This document shows positions 1-11,800 of a stretch of DNA of 64,000 nucleotides, piece by piece (position 1 is the stretch's first letter; each line of letters begins with the position of its first letter). The notes below the pieces were generated by a model. It did no database searches. It was not told the DNA's origin and saw only the letters and a program-made list of their open reading frames with translations. The position numbers and the translations under genes were made by a program. This stretch comes from Hibiscus mutabilis (Eukaryota > Streptophyta > Magnoliopsida > Malvales > Malvaceae): the NCBI GenBank assembly GCA_019671005.1, contig CM033745.1, positions 44,883,241 through 44,947,240 on the forward strand, given 5' to 3'.

Positions 1-309
1 TTGTTGCACATGGTAGTCTGCCGAGTTAAGCCAAGGGGGTCCAAATATTTAATTGATATTTCTTCTACTTTCGTTAAGTTGTTCTTTGATTTCACATCAG
101 CCTTATATTCAATCATTTAATACTTCCTTTATAGTTATAATTACACCCACAATCATTTGATTTTCAAAATTGCTTGTAGGGACCAAAGATTACAACTAAA
201 TATATATCCTCGTGGGATCGATATCTAACAGAATCTACCTGTTAACTATACTTGCATCGACAATGTACGCTTGCATAGCTCGTGTGACGTTAATTCACTG
301 ATCACGTTT
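1..309 (+). repeat. 3' end of an Athila-type 5' LTR (partial)
   Basis: This stretch lies immediately upstream of a recognisable retroviral-type primer-binding site and has no coding potential, so it is read as the tail of the 5' LTR of the gypsy element that follows. The window starts inside the LTR, so its 5' end and length are unknown. The exact LTR end is a few bases before the primer-binding site and was not fixed. Confidence 0.6.
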
Positions 310-327
310 TGGCGCCGTTGTCGGGGA
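310..327 (+). other. Primer-binding site (tRNA-Asp type) of Athila-like element
   Basis: The 18 bases TGGCGCCGTTGTCGGGGA match the tRNA-Asp-complementary primer-binding site typical of Athila-lineage Ty3/gypsy elements, with one change from the usual GTTGCCGGGG. It marks the LTR/internal boundary and sets the element on the plus strand. Confidence 0.8.
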
Positions 328-637
328 TGGCATTATTTAGTGTTTATGTTTTTGTTTGCAATTCCATTTCCTCTCTTTAGTTTGTAGTTGTTATTAATCT
401 CTTTTTGTGATTTTCTTTTTTTATTAGCATCTTTGGTGTTGTATGACCTGCCACACCACTTATCATACCTGATCCAAAAGTTGAACAAAATTTTAGACAA
501 ATACTTAGAGAACAAAGTGAAATGCCAAGACAGTTCAACAATAAGGGTATTCCGTTGGTGCCCCACAAGATTCTGAAAATCCACTGTTGCATCCACCAGT
601 TCAAAATAGAACAATTTGAGAGGTTGTAGTTCCTCTG
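328..637 (+). other. Leader between primer-binding site and gag, with degraded 5' gag
   Basis: This is AT-rich sequence between the primer-binding site and the first readable gag segment. No convincing protein is open here. It probably holds the untranslated leader and the broken N-terminal part of gag. Confidence 0.4.
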
Positions 638-2068
638 TTGGATGATTTACAACCAGGAGTTGTTCAACCACCTATTCAAGTTGAGAATTTTAAGTTGAAG
701 CCGATCATGTTCCAAATGCTCAACTCGAATGGGCAGTATGCGGGGTTGCCATATAAAGATGCTAGAAAGCATCTTCAATCATTTTTATTAATTTGTGCTT
801 CTTTTGGTAAACAAGGTGTTGCTGATGATGCCTTATATATGCAATTATTTCCATATTCTTTACAAGGAAGAGCTCGTACATGATTTTGTGGACTTTCTGC
901 CAGATCTATCACGTCATGGAATGACCTCACAACATAGTTTGTGTTATGCTTTAATCCATCGACAATGAACTCGCATATGAGGAATGATATCACTACTTAT
1001 TATTAGGTGGATGATGAAACTCTTCATTCAACATGGGAAAGATACAAGTCATTGTTGCGACGATGTCCCAATCATGGCCTTCAACAAGAAACTCAAATTG
1101 AGATTTTCTACAATAGGTTGAATGCGTCCACAAGACATCTTGTCGACGAATCATCTAATGAACCTTTAGTTGATTGCACTTATAGTGATGTTGTTGGTGT
1201 GTTGGAGCAATTTGGACAAAACGATTCTCAATATCCTATGTCAAGAGCTGCTTCATGCAAGGTTGCACCAAGAGTATTAGAGTTGGATGATATTTCTTCT
1301 CTAAAGGCTCAAATCTCTTATTTAGAGAATAAGATCGATAATATGGAAGGCACTAGTGAAGTTGCTCCTATTCAGCTAGCTCAACAAACTACTACACATG
1401 TGTTCTCTTGTGAGATTTGTGGTGAGAACCATAGTTATGAAGATTACCCACAACATGCGAAAAGTGCGACTTATGTAAGCAACATGAGGGGAAATACCAT
1501 GGGTACTTCTTACAACATAATTGATAGGCAATCTTAGGGTAATTCAAATTCTGTGCAAAACTCAGGAGTATTCCGCTTTAGGAATAATACTTTTCAAGGA
1601 AGCTCTAGTATGAGACAAGGGAATTTTAATTACCCACATAAACAATATACTTCACAAGCTCCATTGCAGTCACAACAGAACATGGTGCAACCACAATATT
1701 CTTCTTCACAAACTCAACATTCGCAATATGGAGCACAATCACAATATGTGGCATTGTCTCAAATACAGTTACAGACTAGTCACTATGCTTCATCATCTAT
1801 ATCTGATCCATTTGCTCTCTTTGAGGAAATGATGCGTGAACACTTCTCTCGGTCTGAAGCTATAGTACAAGGTCACTCTTCTTCGATTTGTACTTTGGAA
1901 GCTCAACTTAGGCAGTTATCTACTGATATGAACTCTCGACAATCGGGCACACTTCCTAGCAATACTAAAAACCCGATAATCAAGTGTAAAGAACAATGCA
2001 AGGCTATTATTCTCCCTAGTGGAAAGCAAACTAGTGATTTGACTCAACAATCACTCATCTCTATTTAA
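638..2068 (+). pseudogene. Athila-like gag (capsid/nucleocapsid) pseudogene
   Basis: The capsid protein would package element RNA into cytoplasmic particles. Readable blocks are 638-883 (ending with the LQGRART segment, where the family continues with Trp but a TGA is found), 1007-1537 (TWERYKSLLRRCPNHGL, FYNRLNASTRHLVDE, then a partial zinc-knuckle CEICGENHSYEDYP) and 1553-2068, which is rich in Gln and Ser. At least three in-frame stops separate them. The family usually encodes gag as one long ORF joined to pol. The knuckle has two Cys and a His, but the last Cys is not evident. Confidence 0.75.
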
Positions 2069-2311
2069 GAGCAAGGGGAATCCTCGACAACTGACCCAAT
2101 GTTGAAAGATGGAATAGAGGATGGGATGGTGTATGATGCTCCTTTAGTTATTACTCCACTACCACATGTCTTGCAACCTAAGTTGTCGATACAATTTTAG
2201 TCATCGATGCAATCAGCAGATACCCCATATCCACCTTATCCTTAGAGATTCAAGACTACTAAGTCTGGCAATCAATTTCAATTTTTTCAAGATACTTTAC
2301 AACAACTCACG

Positions 2312-2629
2312 ATGCAAATTCCCTTTATGGATACTCTTACGCAGATTCCAAATTATGCAAAGTTCATGAAGGAAATTCTATCTAAGAAGAAAAAGCTCAG
2401 TGTCATAGAGACCATTGCGCTCATAGAGGAGTGTAGTGCCCTTATCTCTAATCCTTTACCTAGAAAAATGAAAGACCTTGACAGCTTTATCATTCCATGT
2501 TCTATTGGAAATCACAACTTCAACAAAGCTCTTTGCGATCTCAGAGCAAGTATTAATCTGATGCCATTATCAACTTTTCAGAAGTTAGGCATTGAACAAA
2601 TGAAACCTACTCAGTCACATTACAACTAG
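2312..2629 (+). pseudogene. Athila-like aspartic protease pseudogene
   Basis: The segment contains DSFIIPCSIGNHNFNKALCD followed by DLRASINLMPLSTFQKLG, which matches the retropepsin-like protease of Athila elements that cleaves the polyprotein. The catalytic loop is normally DLGAS; here the Gly codon is AGA (Arg) at 2543-2545. The frame closes at 2629, and the rest of the domain (about 2640-3050, with VPIILGQTFLATKKTIID in another frame) is shifted. It is broken by frameshifts and not functional. Confidence 0.75.
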
Positions 2630-3089
2630 TAGACAAATCTTTGACTCATTTGAATGGACAAATTAAGGACATGCTTGTTCGTGTGGATAAGTTCATATTT
2701 CCATCATATTTATTATTCTTGACTATGAGGTAGACAAAGATGTCCCTATTATTCTTGGTCAGACATTCTTAGCAACCAAGAAGACGATTATTGATGTTTC
2801 CAAAGGTGAACTCACAATGCGAATTGATAATGACCAATTTACTTTTGAGATGTTTAATGCAGATCTTGGGAGAAATATAAAGGAATGTCATCATCTTTAT
2901 GTCCTAGAGGATATTATCCTGGAATACTTGAATCACCGTAGTATACTCATTACCGAGGATGCTGCGCTGACAACTGTTGAAGATGATCTCCCAATAGCAT
3001 TGTTGAAGTGCTTACAATTGTTGTTCAACATAAATAGCAGGTTGAATCCTTAGATTTTTCCAAACGTACAATTCTTACTTTCAAACCAT

Positions 3090-4132
3090 CTATTGAAGAA
3101 ACTTCTACTCTAGAACTAAAACCATTACCAGCTAATCTCAAGTATGTCTTCTTAGGTGATGCAGATACACTCCCAATTATTGTCTCCACAACTCTAGATG
3201 AAATTCAAGAAGCTAAATTGATCAATATTCTGAAACAGCACAAACGAGCCATTGCTTGGACCATTGTTGACATTAAAGGCATCAACCCATCTTTGTGCAT
3301 GAATAAAATCAAGCTAGATGATGATAGCAAACAATTTATTAAACCTTAATGCAGAATTAAAGAGAAGATAAAAGAAGTGGTCATGAAAGAAATTTTCAAA
3401 TGGTTAAACGTTGGTATTATCTATGCAATATCTGATACTGCATGGGTTAGTCCAATCCATTGCGTTCCCAAGAAAAGTGGCATCATTTTCGTCCGTGATG
3501 ATGCTAAGGAATTGATTCTGACTCATATCCTACGGGGTAATGGATTTGCAAGGATTATAGGAGACTCAATGTGGCCACAAGAAAAGATCACTTCTCTCTT
3601 CCTTTTATTGACCAAATGCTCGATCAGCTTGCTGGCAAAGAGTATTACTGCTTTTTAGGTGGGTATTATGGCTACAATCAGATTGCCATTGCACCTAAAG
3701 ACTAAGAAAAAACTACATTTACATACCCATTTGGTACGTTTTCTTTTCGTCGTATGCCTTTTGGTCTTTGTAATGCACCAACTACATTTTAAAGGTGCAT
3801 GATGGCGATATTATCAGACATGATTGAAAATTCCCTGAAAACTTTTATGAATGATTTTTTGGTTTATGGGATTGATTTCGACCATTGCATCGACAATCTT
3901 GAGAGAGTTTTGCAGCGATGTGAAGACACTAATCTCGTTATGAATTGGGAGAAATGTCATTTTATGGTCATGGAGGGAGTTATTTTCGGCCATCAAATTT
4001 CTAAAGCATGAATTGAGGTCGATAAAGCTAAGGTGGATGTTATTGAAAGATTTCCTCCACCAACTAATGTAAAGGGCATTCAGAGTTTTCTAGGCCACGC
4101 TAGATTTTAATAGAAGATTTATTCGTGATTTT
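3090..4132 (+). pseudogene. Athila-like reverse transcriptase pseudogene
   Basis: Successive frames read AWVSPIHCVPKKSGI (about 3440), HFSLPFIDQMLDQLAGKEYY (about 3590), YPFGTFSFRRMPFGLCNAP (about 3725), and FMNDFLVYG at 3844-3870, then the NWEKCHFMV thumb segment. These are RT blocks of Ty3/gypsy. The catalytic FMDD box reads FMND, with AAT at 3850-3852. In-frame stops occur near 3347, 3703, 3790 and 4009, several at positions where the family has Gln. A frameshift separates the fingers from the palm. It is not functional. Confidence 0.8.
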
Positions 4133-4725
4133 TTGAAAATCAAAAAATTGTTATGTTTATTGCTGGAGAAAAATAGGACATTTGTCTTTGATGATGCATG
4201 TCTGGATGCATTCAGTAGAATTAAAAATCAGTTTGTGAACACACTTATCGTCGTTGCACCCAATTGGGAGCAACCATTTGAGCTCATGTGCAATGTTAGT
4301 GATTTCGCTGTTGGAGTAGTTCTAGGCCAAAGACGTGACAAGGTATTTCATGCAATCTATTATGCAAGTAAGACTCTAACTAAGGCTTAGATTAATTACA
4401 CAACTATTGAGAAAGAACTATTAGTAGTAATCTTTGTTTTGATAAGTTTCGTTCATATCTTGTTAATGCAAAGATTAGAGTGTTCACTAATCATTCTGCC
4501 TTGACATACCTTTTTGATAAAAAATATGCAAAACCAAGATTGATTCAATAGATCATGTTGCCGCAAGAGTTTGACACCAAAATAAAAGACATAAAAGGTT
4601 TAGAAAATCAAGTTGTCGATCATCTTTCAAGATTAGAATCAGACATGGAAGATGAAAATAAACTACAAATTGTCGACACATTCCCAGATGAAAAGCTCTT
4701 TGCCATGGACGCAACACCTTGATAT
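4133..4725 (+). pseudogene. Athila-like RNase H pseudogene
   Basis: QPFELMCNVSDFAVGVVLGQ (4270-4330) and HAIYYASKTLTKA match the RNase H domain fused to RT, which degrades RNA in RNA/DNA hybrids. The first catalytic Asp (family CDASD) is Asn, AAT at 4292-4294. TAG at 4388-4390 replaces a Gln position, and TAG near 4550 falls where the family has Trp. Downstream the LPQEFDTKIKDIKGLENQVV DHLSRLE linker, read in pieces, leads into integrase. Confidence 0.75.
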
Positions 4726-4729
4726 GCAA

Positions 4730-5559
4730 ATTTTGTCAACTATCTAGTTTGCAGAAAGACTCCCCTAGGTGTCATTGGCATAAGAAGGCAAGATTCCTTC
4801 GTGGTGCAACTAAAATAATTAGAATGAACTATTTGATGTTTGGGGATTGGATTTCATGGGTCTCTTTTTGAATTCTTTTGGTAATCTCTATATTTTAGTT
4901 GTTGTGGACTGTTTCCAAATGGATAGAAGATGTGGTTGTGCCGAAGGATGATGCTAAGATAATTCTAAAGTTCTTCCACAAACACATAGTCACCCGTTTT
5001 GGGACACCAAGGGCATTAATCAATGACCAAGGAAAGCATTTTCACTGTAGTTAGATGGCTTCCACGTTAAAAATTTAAGGAGTGAATCATAGAATCACTA
5101 CAACTTGTCATCCTCAGTCTAATGGGCAAGCTAAAATCTCTAACTGGGCTATCAAAAATATCTTGGAAAAAATGGTGAATACCACTAGGAAAAGACTAGT
5201 CTTCGCACTTGGATGATACTTTGCGGGCTATTCGTACTGGGTACAAAACTCCACTTGGTATGTCATCGTATCAGCTGGTCTTTGGAAAACCTTGTCACTT
5301 ACATGTTGAATTAGAACACAAGGTGTATGGGCTTTGAAACAAGTGAATTTAGATTATGAGGCTACGGGGAAGAAACGATTATTGGATATAACTGAGTTGG
5401 AAGAAACTCACTGCAATGCTCACAAAAATGCCTCTATTTACAAAGACAAAAGTAAAAACTGGCATGGCAAGATCATATTGCAACGACAATTTGAAGTTGG
5501 ACAATTGGTTTTCTTATTTAATTCATGACTAAAGCTGCACCCAAGCAAATTACGGTCAT
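4730..5559 (+). pseudogene. Athila-like integrase pseudogene, 5' part
   Basis: Blocks WGLDFMGLFLNSFGN, FHKHIVTRFGTPRALINDQG, TTCHPQSNGQAKISN and SYQLVFGKPCHLHVELEHK match the zinc-binding/core region of gypsy integrase, which joins cDNA to the chromosome. The third catalytic acid, usually Glu after NGQ(A/V), is Lys (AAA at 5133-5135). Several frameshifts are present. The domain is cut at 5559 by a solo LTR, and the next residues resume at 8448. Confidence 0.75.
5555..5559 (+). other. Target-site duplication GTCAT, left copy
   Basis: GTCAT sits directly before the TG start of the inserted LTR and is repeated at 8448-8452 directly after its CA end. Confidence 0.85.
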
Positions 5560-5959
5560 TGTAACACCCCATTCCCGGCCTGGTAGAGAACTGGGTTGGA
5601 AGGTGCTATCGGAAGACATATTGGGGATTCAGAAGCTTAATCGGAGTACAGAAAATTATTCAGATCATTTATTAATCTATTTTAAGGTTTAACAGAATCA
5701 TCTTATTAAGACTTACACCATTCGGGATCAGCTTTAACCCTTTCTGAACTTGGGGACTAAATCATAATTTTTACAAATTAAAGGTCATTATCGGGATTTC
5801 TTTTCGCTAACCTACGACTAAACCTACCAATTACTAACCTGTGAAGTTTCGTTATTAACGGAGATCGTTTACCTATCCAATTAGGCTGTACAAGTCTTAG
5901 TGACTGTTTTGCTAACTTTTTAAAACTGGTTTCTATGTCTTTTAGCAAAATTAACTAAC

Positions 5960-6245
5960 TCCGTACCGATACCCTTAAGGCCGTATCGGTATGCTAGGCC
6001 AAATTTTCGAGTTTTCAGATTCAAGGATAACACCCCGTATCGATACACCTAAGCTCGTATCGATACACGTTGGCTAAGGTTGACCTGTTTCGGTACGGCC
6101 TAGGGCCGTATAGATACCATTTATTTTTCAGACCTTACTATCAAAATTCGTACCGATACACCCCTCTGCATATTGATACACCCTATTTCATTTGGCCCAA
6201 TTATGCAAGGCAGTATCGATACGCCATCACCCTTACCAATACGCA
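5960..6245. repeat. Cluster of GTAYCGRTAC palindromes, first
   Basis: Repeated 10-bp near-palindromes such as GTATCGATAC, GTACCGATAC and GTATCGGTAT occur about every 20-50 bp inside the solo LTR, often as pairs separated by a short CCTAAG/CCTTAAGG spacer. The function is unknown. Confidence 0.8.
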
Positions 6246-8036
6246 TGCCTTGTAATGGCATATTTTTGCTAGTTTTTATTTGAATTAACCTACCATTTGT
6301 TGTCCAAATTTTACTAGTAAGTCTAATATCCATATTTCTAATAGCATACAAAATATCGAGGTGTTTTGGATTCATTTACCTAGTTTTTACTTTTAGTGCT
6401 TTTAGGCTCATTTAACTAGTTTAATCAATTTGCAAACATACCATATTAGCCATTAAACATTTGGTCACCTTCAAGATATTACACGCACATCAAAAAGGAA
6501 CACACATAGTATGTTGAGATCATATTCCACCTTACAAGGAGTTCACGACAAAAGATAAGCATACATGTGATTCGTACGAGTGACTTACAACCGCAACACA
6601 TGATCGAAGGCCGGAATTCTTTAAGATCCTAAAATGCATGAGACACACAAATGTTAGGCTTACATAGCCTAGTGCGGTAGTCATAACAAATGCAAATATT
6701 TGACATGTAATATGAACATCATAGTAACATGCTTGAATGACATATTTAGTGCACAAATCATACTCGTATCTCATGTTTAAGTCAAATAACACATTTCTAT
6801 ATACAAAATACATATCTTAATCACATATCAATTCCTTGGACGTGGCAAGCAATGGATACACAGATTCTCCTGTACACCACACATATCGAAAATAGGATGT
6901 AGCCTTGAGCCGTAGCTCCAGATAATGTCTCTTACACAATCCATCCTTATTTCACCATACATATAGGCCGTAGCCCCGGACCGTAGTCCAATCCCTTACT
7001 TGGTGAGCTCGAATAACCCTATGGCATGCCAATTGTATCCAATGTCCACAATGTCCAAGATCACATATTTCATCATAATTCCTACCTTTCGGATCACATC
7101 ATATCGGATAGCAAATTGAGCCTTAGCTCTACATAACATATCATATCATAATTATATCATATCAAATAACATATCATATCATAATCATAACAAATCGGGT
7201 ATCACACATATACTCATAGACATATCAAAGTAATGTAAGGGCTTACCATGCTTACCGATAACATCCGCACACATGCTTGCTCTACTTGAGCCATTAATCA
7301 AATGCAAACATAATCACAAAGCAAATGCAATGGGATGGCACCTAGCCTATCCCTTGACACAACTACACTCACCTTGATTCTGAAGCTTTTAGGATTCCTG
7401 GATTTCGATTCCTTTGCTCCTAGGCTTAGTTAGGGATGACGGATTGATTCCATCCAACTCTTGAGCTAGGAAGAAACACAAAGAATCATTATAATCACTA
7501 TAACGATATAGTGCTCATTTCAAAGTTTAGGCTTAGGATTTTGATATGAAATTAAACTCCAATTATCCATAGAATTCAATAATTGATTGAGGGCTTTTAC
7601 TTACCTGATCGATAGCTATGGAATGATACCTTTGAATCAAGGAAAACTTGGACTTAAGAGACTTAATAGGAGAGGTGTATGCTTGATCTTAGGTTGAAGT
7701 CAACAATGATGGTGCTTGCTTGTTGGATGGCAAATGATGGGTTTAGCTTTCGGAAGATGCAAACAGGGAAAGAAACTTCCTATTTTAAAGGATTAAACCC
7801 TTTTATCAAAGCCTCACCTCCACATGAACCAATAAGAAGCTTTCCTATTAGCAATGGAAAGATTAAACAATTGTTTCCCATCTTTTCATGCCTTTTATCA
7901 TTTTTAAGGCAATTGATAACCTTCCATCATTCAATCTGGTGGATTTCACATGGAAGGGACAAACAAGGAGGTGACTAAGCACCTTAATTTTCATTTCCTT
8001 CAATTTGGGCCTTAAAATAGATTTTTACAGAGGGCA

Positions 8037-8260
8037 ATATCGATACCCTATATAGTCGTATCGATACGCCTAAGCTAAACAAGTAAGTTCGTTATGGTAG
8101 TTAGGTCGTACCGATACAGGTATTACTGTATCGAAATGCCTAGTTTAATACCGTATCGATACCGATCCATCCATACCGATATGCCTAGACTAAAACAAGT
8201 AAGTTAGTTATGACTGTTAGACCGTATCGATACTGGTCTCACCTTATCAATATGCTTGAC
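8037..8260. repeat. Cluster of GTAYCGRTAC palindromes, second
   Basis: A second set of the same palindromes lies near the other end of this LTR, again in pairs (for example GTATCGATAC with CATACCGATATG). Together with the set at 5960-6245 it flanks the LTR interior. Confidence 0.8.
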
Positions 8261-8447
8261 TTATTTTCAGCATTTCAGCTTTGAATTTCTTACAAAAAGG
8301 TTCATAGATCAATTTAATGCCCAACAAATTTCATTGATTACAATATTGGGTACAAGGATCATGAAATTCTACTTTCAGGTATATTTGATACAGAATTTTC
8401 GATCATCGGAGCCTTATTCCGACTAGGCCGATTTTCGAGATATGACA

Positions 8448-8832
8448 GTCATGTTGGTCGGGACCTTTTGAAGTTGTGGAAGTTTTTCCACATGATGCAG
8501 CCACAATTAAGGATTGCAAAGAGGGGATCTCATTTTAAGTCAATGGACAAAGACTCAAGCTTTATTTTGGTGACTTTGATGCTAGAAGCGTTGAGACCAT
8601 TAAATTGGTCAAATTTTTTGATGGTTTCCTTTAATTTCTTTGATAAATATAGATTTAGTTTCTTTTTCTTTCCTTGTTTATTTTTAAGTTTTCCTGTTCT
8701 TTTTGCAAAATAATTCTCTTCTATTTTGGTATAAAAACTTCTCTTCTTTCAAATGATCATACGAAAAGGTCTAAACATGTTATGCATGACTTTGGGGGTA
8801 TTTCAGGTAATTTAATTACACCAATTTATCCA
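8448..8832 (+). pseudogene. Athila-like integrase C-terminal remnant and following spacer
   Basis: After the second GTCAT the reading continues GPFEVVEVFPHDAATIKDCK and then a shifted NGQRLKLYFGDFDARSVETI, the C-terminal part of Athila integrase. It fits directly onto the 5' part ending at 5559. One in-frame stop and at least one small shift are present. From about 8640 the sequence is the non-coding spacer that precedes ORF3 in this lineage. Confidence 0.75.
8828..8832 (+). other. Target-site duplication ATCCA, left copy
   Basis: ATCCA precedes TGTAATACCCC and is repeated at 14038-14042 after the terminal TGTTACA. Confidence 0.85.
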
Positions 8833-11800
8833 TGTAATACCCCTAAAATTGGGCTAGGATTTTTACAAGGCAAACACATGCTTGGAGAAGTTACCTTTAG
8901 ACTATTTAAGACTCAAATTGAGTTAATTGAGTAAGTAAGTCAATGAAATAGAAAATGAAAGAGCTAATTAAGATAAAGATCAATTAGCAAATGAGTAAAG
9001 TAATTATATTTCAAGGATTATGAAGGAGCACATATGAGCATTAAGAGGTTAATTTAGTATTTTGATCAAGACATTAAGGATTGAATTATAAGGAAGAAAA
9101 CATGAGCTAGTGACTAAATTGTAAAGTGGGGTGAGTAGCTTGTAGGAATAAAATGAAATAAGGAAGAAACTTGCTTCTTGCATGTGTAATTCCACCACTT
9201 TGGATGAGTGGAATCCAAGTGGCCATGCAAGAGAACTAGCCGGCCATGTGGTGAGGGGGAAGAGAGCCATTTGCTTATTCCACCATATTTCTCTTGGATT
9301 TGCTCTCCCTTGGCTAAAATTATCAATGAAGAAGAGCAAGGGAAGTTTAATTTGGAGCTGAATTTGAAGTTTTGGAGCAGGAAATGCAAGGGAGATTAAA
9401 GCAGAAGGTGAGTTGATTATGAATGCAATGGTGTTGTAATAATTTTCTTAATGGACTAATGTTGTTTAAAGTATGAAATCTTGTTGTTGATTATGAGAAA
9501 TAGTGTTAAATGATGCTAGAAATTTAAGTTTAGGAAGGTATTTGCATGGCTCCTACAATTATTTAAAGTCACATGTTGTTTTGAAGTACTTAGAATCATT
9601 GAGACAAAGGTCAAATGCAATATGCCCAGAAAAGCTCTGTTCTGGCAGTAAGTTTAGAAATTCATAGAAAATTGAATATGATGAGTTTGAGGATGAATTC
9701 TATATGTGTAGAACCATGTGTGAGTCTAGTTTAATCTCCAACAAACAATGATTGATTTTGAGTTTAGAATCAAAAGTTATGAGTTTTTAAGTGAAAGTAG
9801 TGCATAAAATCTAGAGGCAGATTCTGCTCTAGATTGTTTATGTTTTGAAACTTCTAAAAATTCTTCGAATTTCTATAGAACTTGTTAAATTATGAGACTT
9901 TTACCGTTAAAACTGTGATTGAATATAGTTAGTAAAAATGTAAAGAGCTTTAAATTCCAGTGTATACTCTGTTATGGAAAAAGAGTTCTTTGATGATAGC
10001 TCAAGTTGCCAAAAGTTAGAAATAAGGATCCATATTGGAAATGGAATTAAGGAATGACTAGTATATGCATGGTTAATGCTTGAGTAATGATATTGGTTAT
10101 GCATATTAAGTTAGTGTTTGTTAAAAGATATGTATATTAATGGATGTATTGTGATTATTTAAATTAAAGATTGATGGAGGAAGCAAGATTCAAGAAAGGA
10201 CAATTCAAAAATCAAAGGAATTGGGTGAATCAAGTATTGAATGGAGGAAGCTCGAATGTAATTAGTGGATCAGGATATCCCATAAATTCGAGGTATAAGG
10301 TGAGTGTAACTATGCCTTTGTGTGATAATGTTTATTTAAGACCGAAATACAATTTCAGTTTAAAACCTATGATAGATAAATGATAAATTATGATAAAAAG
10401 AAAGTAAATAACCAAAATATACAAGAAATATGACTAAATGTGATGAAAGATATGGAAAGTAATTAGGAACTCAATTTGAGAATTGAGTTAAGTTAATAGT
10501 TACTTAATAAGCTTTGAGTACTTAGCTGATGCTATGAAATGAAATAAAAATGGATATTTAATGTACTAATAGTTTGTACAAAGTAAGTCTTAATGAAAAA
10601 TAATGAGTATATATCTTAGTAAGCTTTGTCAAATGATACACACATGGTAAAAATAGGTAAACTCAAGGTAAGCCCTTATATGAATTATAGATTGATGATA
10701 TGGTAAAGTATAGCATAAATTCTTGTTATGTGAGTGTTAGTATTTCTTTGATTGAATGTTTGATGATAGTTTATTTGAGTAAGTTATGCAAATTTTGGTT
10801 TGAAAGATACTAATGAATTATAAGATAAGATTTATGAATCATGAATGCTTATACTTGATTATGATGAGTATGAATCTATGACTTGTGTTATGAATTAATA
10901 AACTTTGGAAACATGTGAGATTATATGATACAAGTAAATGAAATAATGGAGTTATACTTCTTTTGATCATTTGAATATGGAGCTATCTCACTTTTGAAAT
11001 GTGATATGATATGAATTACAAAGCCTTGGCTTCGAGTCAGTCATAGGTATAGTTGGCATGCTATAGAGTCTAGTTGTGCTTGTATTTAGGGAGGACTACG
11101 ATCCTTATGTAGCGACAGTAGGAGGGATGTGGTTTGGTCATTTGGCGACAGTATGAGGGATTGACTTGTACCTTGTGTACATTATGTTTGGCGATAGTTT
11201 GGTTGGGGATTCGAGTACCTAGACTACTCGATTACCAAGGTTATAAAATTTAAATAAGATTGAAACACTATCCAAATTACTAAGCTAAATGATTGCTTGC
11301 ATGACAAGTAAGACTAAATTAAGCACCATTTTGACTCATTCTTTTAAGATATGATAATGTGCTTCAATCTTGCTAGAAGTCAATTGTATTATTGATGTAT
11401 TGATAACAATTGATATATGATATTGATTGTTTTGCGTGATTCTTATAATATATATGAAGGATTGTTATGATATGCTTTATAAAGAAACATGATATGGTAT
11501 TGATTGTTATGCTTGATCCTTGAAAAATATATGAAAGACATCTATGTGCTTATGAGTAAGGGACAAATTAGGATAGTGAAATTAAAGAAATTGCTTGTTG
11601 TATAATCTTTGACATGCTAATTGTGTATGCAAAGAAAATAAGACATTAATGTTAAGTAATTGAATCATTCAGATAGTACATGTGATAAATTGCCATGCTT
11701 TTGTGTGAAAATGTAATATAGCTTAAAATGCTAAGTTACTTAACCATGAGTTCTATTACTTTTGTGTTAGATAGAATTGATAAGTTGACACAATTAGTTT

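Larger units (their letters stand above)
5560..8447 (-). mobile_element. Solo LTR (2888 bp) of a Ty3/gypsy element, minus orientation
   Basis: The segment starts TGTAACACCCC and ends ATATGACA, is bordered by the 5-bp duplication GTCAT, and interrupts an integrase reading that continues on both sides. No gag or pol is present, and the two ends are not direct repeats of each other, so it is read as a solo LTR left after LTR-LTR recombination. On the minus strand it begins TGTCATATCTCG and ends GGGGTGTTACA, the usual end of Tekay/Del-type LTRs, which sets the orientation. The small ORF at 7679-7978 has no recognisable family and is treated as chance. Confidence 0.8.

Noticed and set aside
7679..7978. 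99-residue ORF inside the 2.9-kb solo LTR
   Set aside because: No recognisable domain and it lies in LTR sequence; most likely chance.
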